A stretch of 64,000 bases of DNA, from NCBI GenBank assembly GCA_023935145.1, contig CM043699.1:60714638-60778637 (forward strand), written 5' to 3'. The notes under the pieces are model-generated. The model did not search any database. It saw only the letters and a list, made by a program, of their open reading frames with translations, and was not told the DNA's origin. Position numbers and translations under genes: made by a program. Position 1 is the stretch's first letter. Every line of letters starts with the position of its first letter. The stretch comes from Bretschneidera sinensis (Eukaryota > Streptophyta > Magnoliopsida > Brassicales > Akaniaceae). Of this stretch, positions 10,784 through 20,300 are shown piece after piece.

Positions 10784-12859
10784 TTGGTTTTAAATTGGGA
10801 AAAGTGCCATTTCATGGTACCATCCGGTATTGTCTTAGGGCATATTGTCTCTTCTAAAGGAATAGAGGTTGATCAATCTAAGATTGAGTTAATCTCTAAG
10901 TTGTCTGCCCCTAAGACAATAAAGGATGTGAGATCTTTCCTTGGTCATGCTGGTTTTTATAGGAGGTTCATACAAAATTTTTCAAAAATATCTAGACCAC
11001 TATGCGCCCTCCTAGTTAAAGATACCCCCTTTGAGTGGAGTCAAGCTTGTCAAGAGGCCTTTAAAACGTTGATTGGCAAGCTTACTTCCGCACCTATAAT
11101 GCAGTCGCCAGATTGGACTTTACCTTTTGAAATCATGTGCGATGCTAGTGACTACGCTGTAGGTGCTGTTCTTGGACAGCGAAGGGAAGGTAAACCTTTT
11201 GTCATTTACTATGCTAGTAAGACTTTAAATAGTGCTCAAATGAATTACTCTACAACTGAAAAAGAGTTGCTAGCTGTAGTATTTGCTTTAGATAAATTTC
11301 GTGCTCATCTAATTGGTTCTCCTATCCTTATTTTTACAGATCATGCAGCCCTCAAGTATCTTCTTACGAAAAAGGATGCTAAGGCACGACTAATCCGATG
11401 GATCCTCCTCTTGCAAGAATTTGATATCACCATCAAGGATAAAAAAGGAGTGGAGAACGTAGTAGCTGACCATTTATCCAGACTCACTTTTGAGGACACT
11501 TGTGATGACATGCCAATCAAAGATGATTTTCCCGATGAGCAATTACTTTCCATTACTTCTCTACCATGGTTTGCTCACATCGTAAATTATTTGGCTACAG
11601 GTGAGATACCTATGGATTGGAGCGCTCAAGACACGAGGAAATTCTTATATGAGGTACGTAATTTTTATTGGGATGACCCCTATCTTTTCAAGTACTGCCA
11701 TGACCAAATTCTAAGGTGTTGCATCCCTAATGAAGAGATTTCGAGTGTCTTAGAATTTTGTCACTCCCAAGCTTGTGGAGGCCACTTTTCGATGAAAAAA
11801 ACCGCTGCAAAAATTTTGCAGTGTGGATTTTATTGGCCTACTTTGTTTAAAGATACAAACACCTATTGTCGCTCTTGTGAAAGATGTCAAAAGTTAGGAG
11901 CTGTGTCTCGCCGAAATATGATGCCCCTGAACCCTATTTTAGTGATTGAAATCTTTGATTGTTGGGGCATCGATTTCATGGGACCCTTCCCTCCTTCCTT
12001 CGGGTACCAATATATCATTGTAGCAATAGATTATGTATCCAAGTGGGTAGAGGCAGCAGCTTGTCGAAACAATGATAATGGAACGGTGATTAAATTCCTT
12101 AAAGAAAAGGTGTTATCTCGATTTGGTACACCACGTGCTATAATTAGTGATCGAGGTACACATTTTTGCAACCGTTCCTTTGAAGCTTTAATGAAAAAAT
12201 TTGGGGTATTACATAAAATCTCTACTGCCTATCATCCTCAGACTAGTGGACAAGTAGAGCTTGCTAATAGGGAGATTAAACAAATTTTAGAAAAAACGGT
12301 TAACCCCGATCGCAAAGATTGGTCTTTGAGACTAACTGATGCGCTTTGGGCTTACCGTACAGCCTTTAAAACTCCCTTAGGTATGTCACCCTATCGGCTT
12401 GTTTTTGGAAAGCCTTGCCACTTACCCGTGGAGCTCGAGCATCGAGCTTATTGGGCCATCAAGTCTTTCAATTTTGACATGGGCGAAGCGGGTAAACTTC
12501 GAAAATATCAGCTGACCGAGTTAGAAGAATTAAGAAACGATGCTTATGAAAATTCTAGAATCTATAAGGCTAAGATGAAAGTATTCCACGACAAAAACAT
12601 TTTGAGGAAAACATTTAAACCCAATGATCGGGTATTCTTATACGACTCTAGACTTCATAAGCATCCTGGAAAACTTCGGTCAAGATGGACCGGCCCTTTT
12701 ATAGTAAAAAATGTTTTTGAAAATGGGGCGGTAGAAATTGAGGATACTAGAGATGGTCGGGTCTTTAAAGTAAACGGTCAACGACTTAAGATCTTAATTG
12801 ATAGACATGATCCGGAGATGGAAGACATTCCACTTATGGATCCGGTCTATTCACCTTGA
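10784..12859 (+). CDS. pol: Element A RT end, RNase H and integrase (pol, second part)
   Basis: 691 open codons after the frameshift. Order: RT thumb ([29 protein letters not shown]); RNase H at about residues 115-235 ([46 protein letters not shown]); integrase HHCC finger at about 327-368 ([22 protein letters not shown]); and catalytic triad D about 397 (GIDFMGPF), D about 456 (ISDRGTHF) and E about 492 ([12 protein letters not shown]), with DD35E spacing. The C-terminal domain ends at a natural TGA (12857-12859). All catalytic residues I checked are present, so this part may be biochemically sound. Only the upstream stop and shift separate it from gag. Confidence 0.9.
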   Translation: MVLNWEKCHFMVPSGIVLGHIVSSKGIEVDQSKIELISKLSAPKTIKDVRSFLGHAGFYRRFIQNFSKISRPLCALLVKDTPFEWSQACQEAFKTLIGKLTSAPIMQSPDWTLPFEIMCDASDYAVGAVLGQRREGKPFVIYYASKTLNSAQMNYSTTEKELLAVVFALDKFRAHLIGSPILIFTDHAALKYLLTKKDAKARLIRWILLLQEFDITIKDKKGVENVVADHLSRLTFEDTCDDMPIKDDFPDEQLLSITSLPWFAHIVNYLATGEIPMDWSAQDTRKFLYEVRNFYWDDPYLFKYCHDQILRCCIPNEEISSVLEFCHSQACGGHFSMKKTAAKILQCGFYWPTLFKDTNTYCRSCERCQKLGAVSRRNMMPLNPILVIEIFDCWGIDFMGPFPPSFGYQYIIVAIDYVSKWVEAAACRNNDNGTVIKFLKEKVLSRFGTPRAIISDRGTHFCNRSFEALMKKFGVLHKISTAYHPQTSGQVELANREIKQILEKTVNPDRKDWSLRLTDALWAYRTAFKTPLGMSPYRLVFGKPCHLPVELEHRAYWAIKSFNFDMGEAGKLRKYQLTELEELRNDAYENSRIYKAKMKVFHDKNILRKTFKPNDRVFLYDSRLHKHPGKLRSRWTGPFIVKNVFENGAVEIEDTRDGRVFKVNGQRLKILIDRHDPEMEDIPLMDPVYSP

Positions 12860-12877
12860 CCACACAACAAAGGTACG

Positions 12878-12878
<1 letters not shown>

Positions 12879-12925
<47 letters not shown>
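12879..12925. repeat. (TA)n microsatellite
   Basis: About 23 uninterrupted TA units, 20 bp after the integrase stop codon of element A. Likely hypervariable. Confidence 0.95.
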
Positions 12926-12930
<5 letters not shown>

Positions 12931-14518
12931 TTTCGTTGTCAAGTCTTTATTAACTTTGAATTTTGGTTGTGTTAAGTCTATTTTAATTTTTAGTTTCTAG
13001 TGATTTCAGCGAAAAGAACGGTATGCAGTTCAATTGGTGGTGCGCAATTTTCAGCTTTTGTGCATTTTTGGCCGCACAGGGAGTTTCCTTTCCTTTTTCT
13101 TTTACATTGAGGTCAATGCAATGTTTAGGTTGGGGGTGGAGGAAACATATTTCTTTTTTTTTTTTTTTGAACTGCTTGGTGTCACTTTCTTTCTTTTCGT
13201 TGTTAGGATAAAAAAAAAAAAAAAATTGTTTGTTTGTTTTTAGCATGTTTTGTGTTAGCCTTGGAGTTAATTTACATGTCAATGATATGAGCTTAATCGA
13301 GATAGCATATAGCATTTAGAAGAAGTTAAATCTTGCTTCGCTTTGAGAATAAATTAAGTGTCAATTTTTCTTTGGTTTGAGACTCTGGTTTGTGGTAAGA
13401 TTGCATGATTAGTCTAAAGCATTTGGAAAAGTTTTATGCGCGGTTGTTTTGTGAATACTTTTGCGGTCTCTACAAGCTCTAGAACTTATTTAATAATCAC
13501 TTGAGGCGAAAATCATAGAATGCACACTACTTAGGATATGATATAGGCCATTTTTGGACCGTTTGAGCCTTTTTAAACTTACCCTTGTTATATTTATCGC
13601 TAGTCACCTATTTGAGCCTTTTTCTTGAAAAGAAAAATTGAGCCTTGTTTCTTTCGATAAACCATTTACTTACCTTTATGAGCCTAAAAATATTTTATCC
13701 TTACCTCTCTTTTAAAAGAACTTAGTTATACACATGTTGTGAGAAGCACTTAATAGGAGTAAGGGTGGAAATATGAGAAAATATTACTATCATAACCCAA
13801 GTACATTAAAAGAGATAAGTTGGGGGTTGTGGAAAAGAAAAGAAAAGAATGAAAGAGGAGGTGAATGGTCTTATGCCAAAACAAAAAATAAAAAAAATGA
13901 GAAAAAAATGAATTATGGCAAAGAAAGAAAAAAAAATGGTGATTTATTGCCAGAAATGCTCGAAAAATGGTTGAAAGAGTTGGGTGTTGAAGTAAGGTTA
14001 TCTTGTGCTTAAAGTGGTTGTGTTTAAATTAAGAGACTTAGTTCTTTTATTTGTTTAAACTTTCCCATTCTTTCTTGACCTTTACCCTAGCCTAATGTTG
14101 CAAGCTTATTAAAGACCTATTGATCCGATGAAGTGTGATTTTTCTACATAGTGGAGAGTGATTTGAAAAGTGAGCATATGGAGCTTGATTTGTGATTAAT
14201 GTCACGCAAATTAATATGTTTTTAGAGGCCAAGACTTGTATTCATGCTATGTTGTGCATAAAATCATCTAGGTGTTCGGACTAATGTATTGTGGTAAGAT
14301 GGATGGTAAGAGTCGATAACGATTTTAAGGTTGACATTTGGATTATTCTTGGATCTGAGTGATATTTAATGATTCTATATGCTGTATGTTATGCATGATT
14401 TTTGAGATAGATTTTTGAATCACTCTTGGTTAACGCCAGCATTGCTGTATTTTGTTTTGATTTCTAAATAAAGAATTCATTTCATGCCTTTCGCTTGAAT
14501 TGCTAGGGACTAGCAATA

Positions 14519-14534
14519 AGCTAGTTGGGGGTTG
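14519..14534 (+). other. Polypurine tract region of element A
   Basis: AGCTAGTTGGGGGTTG directly precedes the TGATGAG start of the 3' LTR. The same sequence ends element B (reverse, 58423-58438). It is the expected plus-strand primer site; the core is the G5 run. Confidence 0.7.
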
Positions 14535-14617
14535 TGATGAGAGTCATAAAATGCATCTAAACAATACTTAATTATTAACATTTTAGGGTTGATCTTGGTC
14601 GTAATCGCACTTTTACA
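14535..14617 (+). repeat. Element A truncated 3' LTR (83 bp)
   Basis: It matches the first 83 bp of the 5' LTR (5310-5392) with one mismatch (G to A), ends ...TTTTACA, and is followed at once by the target duplication GGGAC. The remaining 1.5 kb of LTR is absent. The final CA mimics a canonical LTR end. Confidence 0.92.
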
Positions 14618-14622
14618 GGGAC
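14618..14622. repeat. Right target-site duplication of element A (GGGAC)
   Basis: Matches 5305-5309 and lies directly after the 83-bp 3' LTR. Element G gag resumes after it. Confidence 0.85.
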
Positions 14623-15126
14623 TGTGTCAGGGTTTCTTCTGCTCGGTTCTCCTCTGTCCTGAGGACACTCTTGGCTTTTATCCCATGCCAAGGGTTCACA
14701 ACTCCTTCTCGAACTCGTCTCCTTTGGCCGGATGTTCAAATGCGGAGGTACTAGCTCGATAGTCTTCTAGGTGGTGTAAGTGGTTCAGATTGTAGACTAG
14801 TGGTTTCGAGTTCTGCTTGACTCGGGCCGTCCGAGGCATGCGATGACTTCTTCGAGCCAATGCTGAAGAGCGTTGTACTCGACTCTACGAATAAGTTCAT
14901 TAAGGTCTGTCTCATGGGTTTCTCGTTGGATTACTTGGTTTAAGTGTGAATCAAGTTGTCGGTCAAGTGGGGCTCGCTGTTTGTTTACCACAGTTGGGTT
15001 ATTACTTACCGAGGCACGATGAGGGTTCTACCCTTCCATTAAAGGCGGGGGTGGTGGTAAATCAGATGGGTTGACCTCCGAGGTCGTCTGGGTTGTGTTT
15101 CATATTAGGATTTTCTTTGGTGGCAT
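14623..15126 (-). pseudogene. Element G gag, N-terminal part
   Basis: From an ATG at 15126 (minus), two bases after a degraded primer site and leader, the frame begins MPPKKI and includes NNPTVVNKQRAPLDRQLDSHLNQVIQRETHETDLNELIRRVEYNALQHWLEEV before running to the A insertion. A Tat gag N-terminus is expected here. Internal stops show it is dead. A minus-strand motif at about 15170-15152 resembles the TGGCGCCGTCTGTGGGAA primer site usual in Tat elements, with C-to-T or G-to-A type changes. Confidence 0.65.
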
Positions 15127-15173
15127 TTTCAATAGAGATAAGTTTGCTCGTTTCCCAAAGATAGTGCCAATTT

Positions 15174-15560
15174 TGTTGATGCCGAAAATTGGTCGGATGT
15201 ATTTTGGTCTTGTCAGATTTGCTTCTGGAGTCGGTTTGGATAGGTCGAAAGGAGGTTGTACGTTGACTTCTACTCATTTGGTTCGAGTCAGTTTTGTGGT
15301 ACCTGAAAAAAAAGCCAACCTGGAGTGGTTGACTCCGAGAAGGACCCTCCAAAGCTTAAGTCAGACTACGAATTGGGAAAAGCAAAAGTGAGAGTTATTA
15401 GTGTTCTGCTTACTGTTTGGGAGACCCCCTATTTATAGGGTACAACTAGGTAGAGATTATCATTTTGCCCTTGTGGTTGACGGGTGTCATCTTCTAGTTT
15501 GAGGATAAATTTGTCCTATATCAATAAAAACTATGAGGACCAAGTGTATTATTTAGCTTT
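15174..15560 (-). repeat. Element G 5' LTR (left end firm, right end uncertain)
   Basis: The minus-strand LTR end ...GGCATCAACA lies next to the primer site. A TATA box, CCCTATAAATAGG, sits at 15431-15437 on the minus strand. The LTR start (its right edge) could not be fixed and may reach or pass the hAT insertion at 15649. Confidence 0.55.
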
Positions 15561-15648
15561 ACCATATACAAATTCTTATTCCGCCTCACCACCGTCAGCC
15601 TCCTCTCTTTTTTTCCTCGGTTTTTTCTTTATTGCTGAGACATATATT

Positions 15649-16270
15649 TAGGGGTGGCAATTCGGGTTGGCGGGTCGTGTTCGTGTCGACACGAATACGA
15701 CACGATTATTAATGGGTCGACACGAACACGACACGATTATTAATCGTGTCAAGAAAACCCAACACAAACACGACACGATTATTAAACGGGTAACACGACA
15801 CGACACTCTTAACCCGTTTAATAAACGGGTCGTGTTAGACCCGACACAACACGACACGACACGTTTAACCCATATAATAAACGGGTCGTGTTAGACCCGA
15901 CACGACACGACACGCTTAACCCATTTCTGTGTCTGTGGATTGTAAAATTAGTATTAGGGTTTATTTTATATATATATATATATATATTAAGATTTTTTTT
16001 TAATTTAATAGATATTTTTTTAAATAGGTCATAAATAGATCATGGGTCATAACCGTGTTAACACGACCCATCAACCCGCAACCCATTAATCGTGTTATAA
16101 TCGTGTCATTTCGGGTTGGTGGGTCAACCCGCGATACGACACGATCATTCCGTGTCATAATCGTGTCGACACGATTACGACACGAACCCGATTATACTCA
16201 ACACTAACACGCTTTATTTCGTGTCGTGTCGTGTCGGGTTCACGTGTCGTGTCCAAAATTGCCACCCCTA
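15649..16270. mobile_element. hAT-type non-autonomous element (622 bp) with dense CACGACACG subterminal repeats
   Basis: Perfect 8-bp target duplications CATATATT flank it (15641-15648 and 16271-16278). The terminal inverted repeat TAGGGGTGGCAATT is typical of plant hAT elements. Both subterminal halves are packed with repeats built on ACACGACACG, AACGGGTCGTGTTAGACCCGACACGACACG and their complements, around a T-rich centre with a TATATA run. No transposase frame is present; the 75- and 69-codon open frames are by-products of the repeats. It depends on a hAT transposase from elsewhere. Confidence 0.92.
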
Positions 16271-16278
16271 CATATATT

Positions 16279-17389
16279 GTTGTCAAAGCACAGATTTCCA
16301 ATAGTGGTCTAGCAGATGGATGACCAGTTGATGCTACGACTGTAGGAATATGTTTAAATTGAAGGAGAGGAGAGAAAAAGAAAGGATGAGAAGAAAATAT
16401 CCAAATTCCTTTTTTTCTCTCTGCTTTTGTCTCGCTTCCTCTGCATTCAAACTTGCAAAGATGAATTGAAATATGTGGAGTTATAAGGGGATTTGAAGGA
16501 ATAAAAAACCACTCTAAATCCTCTCTTAATTTAAAAAGTTAGAAACTGTCAAACAAATTAATAAAGTATATGTACTCATCTATTTCTTTTTCTCTTGGTC
16601 TTCTTCAATCCCCTCAATCCAAAACAATCTGAAAAGCTTTATGGCAACCTTTCGGGGTAAGTTTTATTAGAAGTGGAAAAGAGGCGCAACTCTGTAAAAA
16701 TATACGCAACACTTTAAAAGTTACAAGGCTAAATCGGAAAGAGAAGCCATACAACAATGACGTGGAAGAAAAACAAAATTACACATATTGAGAGAGATCT
16801 CGAAGCAGAAAAAACAAAGGTTCTAAAACTTCTGTGCATTTAAGATGCCATATCAATTTTCTTTATAAAAGATATCCGTCCACATGCGAAATTGCCCTGT
16901 TCAAAGTCTCCCAAAAAGGCAAACTTGAGCAACTGCTAACGGACTACCCCCATTGGATGCAAAACCTTAGGGCTACTGTCAACAAGTGGTTTGTTGAAAC
17001 TTAAGTACAAATGTAAATAAGTCCAACCGTCACCATTATTTTCCAAAGAAAAAGAAAAATATGTACAAGTCCCTAGGTGCGTTAGATAAATGAAGCACAA
17101 CCAATCATGTTATTGCCAAAGGAATGCAAGGAATTTCAAAATTATTAAAGGAGGAATCATTTACATGATCTGCTCTAAGAATAGCCTCATATAGAGAGGG
17201 TTTCAGTCTCATATGTGACAACAGCTTTTACATTAATAACGATTTTTGTATCCACAGCAAGATCACAATTGCCTTGTATACTTTCTAACTTGATAAATGC
17301 TAGTTATGAAGGGTTCTTGCCAATGAACAATGCCCTACTGGGAGAGCATGCCTGGAATCAAACTCATTTTGAAACAACAGATTTGCTGC
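16279..17389 (-). other. Downstream region and 3' UTR of the syntaxin gene
   Basis: There is no further gene. The minus-strand 3' UTR runs from 17389 downward. A possible poly(A) signal (AATAAA, plus-strand TTTATT at about 16664) would give a 3' UTR of roughly 700 bp. From 16279 to about 16640 I see only AT-rich DNA. Confidence 0.5.
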
Positions 17390-20300
17390 TCAGGCCACAA
17401 CAACGATGATGACAATGATTAGAATGATCCCAAAAATCAAGAGGAGCAAGCAAGTCTGCATTAAAAAATTATAAATCAATTAGATGTATGCGTATTTTGC
17501 AAAAGAAAATGACACAAAGTCACACTTCCCACACAAGACAAGAAAAGAGAATTTTTAACTTGATTTTTTTTATATAAAAAAAAAAACTTTCCCTTTAAAA
17601 ATTCTCTCGAAACACTTTCTATACTTGATCAATCTAGATTTAGTCTCTTCCACTGATACTAATGGCAACGTTATTCTTTCTCATCAAATGTTAATTCTTT
17701 TTTCTTCTCTCTAATTTTTCTTTTCAAGTCAATTAGTTACGACTGATAACTTCTGAATCAAATATTGGTAACTTTTAAGTTTATAAATTAGTAATAATGG
17801 AAATATTTTGATTTAGAATCCTAGTAATACTTGGTTAGGTGGGTTTTAGTTGCAAGAAAATCAAAAAGTTACAAAAACAAGATGACAGAGAAAAGAATAC
17901 AACTATGAATGAATTAATTTTCCGTTTCTATAATTGTTTTGATGGTGATGGTGATGATGGGTGGAATTGCAGTGGCTATAGGAGAAAAGAAAGAGAGATA
18001 AGGAAGTGAAAAGAGAGAGAGAGAGGAGCAGGTAAGAGAGACTGCTAGTCTTCATCGACAGAGAGCTAGAGACAGAAAGTGGGCGGAAAAATTAGGCTGG
18101 CTTAGGACAAAAAGGTGGGGTTGTGTGGAGTGTGGACCAGAAAACAACTCATTTTTATTTTAATGTTTTCCTAGGTGATCTAGCCAAATCCACACAGCTT
18201 GCATGAAATTCTTGTGGGATTTCTTTGTGCAAATACACTACTCAATCATAAAACACAAAGTTGATTCAATTCAACGAAATTAACTATTCATTTTCACCAT
18301 GAACCCACTAATGGAAACCCAATAAAGGATTTTGCATGCATGTATAAATGCATGAAAAAGATAAAAATGAAATATAATACGCTAAGAACAAATTCTAACG
18401 GAGAGAACAGTTTTATGTTGCTGTCAAACCCAAAATCAATCGAGTTCTAACTCAAATTTAATGTTTACACATGAAGAGACAACAATTAGTAAGAGTAATC
18501 TTTCTCTGCAGAGGTTTCAAATTAACTCAATCAATTGCAAATAGTGGTATCAACTATAAACATTCCCTGACAGATGGTAGGCCACATACTCGAAGAGTTT
18601 AGTCACCTAACCAGGAGCTGAACTGTGGCACCAATAAATGTGGCAAAAAGGGTGCATACAAATGCACATGTTAATAAGCCCCAAAATCATGTTGGTTGTT
18701 TAGCAAACATAATTACTTCAGAACTATAATAGACATCCCAACCCCAAGAAAGCAAACTATATATATATATATATATATCATATCATATCAAAAGAGAGTA
18801 CTAAAATGATGAATCAGAAGAATTCACATAAATCAAACTTTACCAGAGATGAATTAGACCTTTGAGTCTTAGCTGCTTTTGCAAGTTGATTAGTAGCTTG
18901 TGCAGTTGCAGCATGTGAACCCTCAATGTCAGAACCAATGTCGTCTACAAGGAGCACATGTTCACTAAAATGTATCAAAAAGTAGGCAAATAACTCAAGA
19001 AATCCAACCTAAAAAATTTTAAATTGTTGTGAGATTAGTAAATACAAATGACGCAGGGCTTACCAATCATAGCTCCTTGCTCATGGACTAGCACAGCTAG
19101 ATCTTTAAAAATTTCATTTACTTCACTAATCTGTGTCTGAATTTCTTTGATACCCTGCTCCCTTTCCTCAATAATGGCTTCATTGAAAGTGATTTCATTG
19201 TTCAACAGTACGAATTCTTGTCTGGATATGATAATGAGACAGCAAAGGACGCATGGTAAAGATAGCTTCCAAATGTACAGATATAAAGCACTCATAAAAA
19301 AGAGTTTACTATTTCAGATGGCAAGTCCTCATTGATAGTTTTGGAATAGGACATTTATTTCTCATCTTTGGAGGTTGCATAAAAGGTTGAACATCTAAAC
19401 TAAAACGAAAAATAACTCAAAATTAGAAAGAATATACATCTATCTAATCTTTCAAGGCTTGTTAGAAAAATCAAAGCTGACAACAGGCAATAATTTCATG
19501 CAATAGGAAACTCGTACTGCTTCAACGACAGTGATTTAAAAGAGTTAGTTCATATTTTCCAATGGAGCATTTGTAGGAAAAGAAGAAAAATCTTCCTTCA
19601 ATACTAGTGAACTATGGCCCACCAATTGGATATACTTGAATCATCAAGCGCATACTTAATTTTTAAGATTCCATTTTACCTGCTCATATTTGTTGGAAGC
19701 AGGATATAGAAATGGGGTAGAACACATAACTGAAGCAAGAAGTTAATCTACCAAAAATTTCAAAGAAGCACTCATCAAAGTTGTACTGGCATCGTTCCAT
19801 CACATGCAATGTTTGAATCACAGTAAATTCTCACAAACTACTCTAAAGAGTGGAGCAGTTTATAAATGTAGATTATATAAAAAAATTCTATCTAGAGCGT
19901 TTCCCACCTTTTAGATTGTAGAAGAACAGCTCGCTGTTCAGGACTCCTAGATGAACTTATCTCCAGTTCTTGGGCAGTGTAGCTGCATAGTGTTTAATTA
20001 AAGATATAAGATGAAGCACGCAAGATTCTAAGTTTTACAAATCAACTATGACACATAAATCTTAGCATATGTTTTACGTATGTAAATAATTGATTATGGT
20101 TATCCAATTGACAAGTTCCAGCCAATGAAGTCAGTTTATCTCATCACAGGCAAGGAGCATGCTGATGTCTTAGTGAAATATGTAGTAGTGGTGGCATTAT
20201 AGAGAATGGTGTGTCGTTCTTCTTCTTCAATGTAGAAGGAACTCAAACATATAGAAACTCCCATAAGGCTTAAATATGGCATTATGGGATTGGAAGTGTA

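Larger units (their letters stand above)
12860..14534 (+). other. Element A 3' non-coding region with internal polypurine-like motif
   Basis: No substantial ORF; no envelope-like gene is recognisable. It holds a (TA)n run at 12879-12925 and a segment homologous to element B (from about 13020) containing the palindrome CATTGAGGTCAATG (13105-13118) followed by the G-rich GTTGGGGGTGGAGGA (about 13129-13143). Many A/T runs follow. The region ends in the G-rich tract before the 3' LTR. The 79-codon frame at 13773-14012 is low complexity and not convincing. Confidence 0.75.
5310..14617 (+). mobile_element. Element A: Athila-lineage Ty3/gypsy retrotransposon, nearly intact, with truncated 3' LTR
   Basis: A 9308-bp insertion: 5' LTR (5310-6899), tRNA-Asp-type primer site (6905-6922), T-rich leader, gag-protease (7465-9432), RT (9433-10773), RT end-RNase H-integrase (10784-12859), 1.7 kb of non-coding DNA, a G-rich polypurine tract just before 14535, and only 83 bp of 3' LTR. 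The family is supported by the tRNA-Asp primer site, the DLGAS protease motif and gag similarity to element B. The coding region has just two lesions, an in-frame TAA at 9430 and a one-base frameshift near 10765, so it is young. It has no envelope-like ORF after integrase. Confidence 0.9.
1..15560 (-). mobile_element. Element G: decayed Tat-lineage Ty3/gypsy retrotransposon, interrupted by element A
   Basis: On the minus strand one finds, in order, an LTR end (about 15174), gag N-part (15126 downward), gag C-part (about 5300-4400), protease (about 4000-3480), RT (about 3250-2600), RNase H (about 2450-1340) and integrase (about 1340-350). This is the gag-PR-RT-RH-INT order of Ty3/gypsy. The RT box EVYADDMLVKS and the RNase H/integrase linker (VPRTRNAKADALVQLAS, WMDPIVKYLKNGELP) are typical of the plant Tat lineage. 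The frame is broken by many stops and shifts, so it is an old, dead copy. It continues beyond position 1. Element A sits inside gag: with one copy of the GGGAC duplication removed, the minus-strand frame reads on across the junction. The right-hand limit of the 5' LTR is not resolved, so the end given is approximate. Confidence 0.85.

Noticed and set aside
19035..19295. Reading the 86-codon minus frame as a separate gene
   Set aside because: It is syntaxin exon 5 extended into both introns; splice sites at 19221 and 19064 define the exon.
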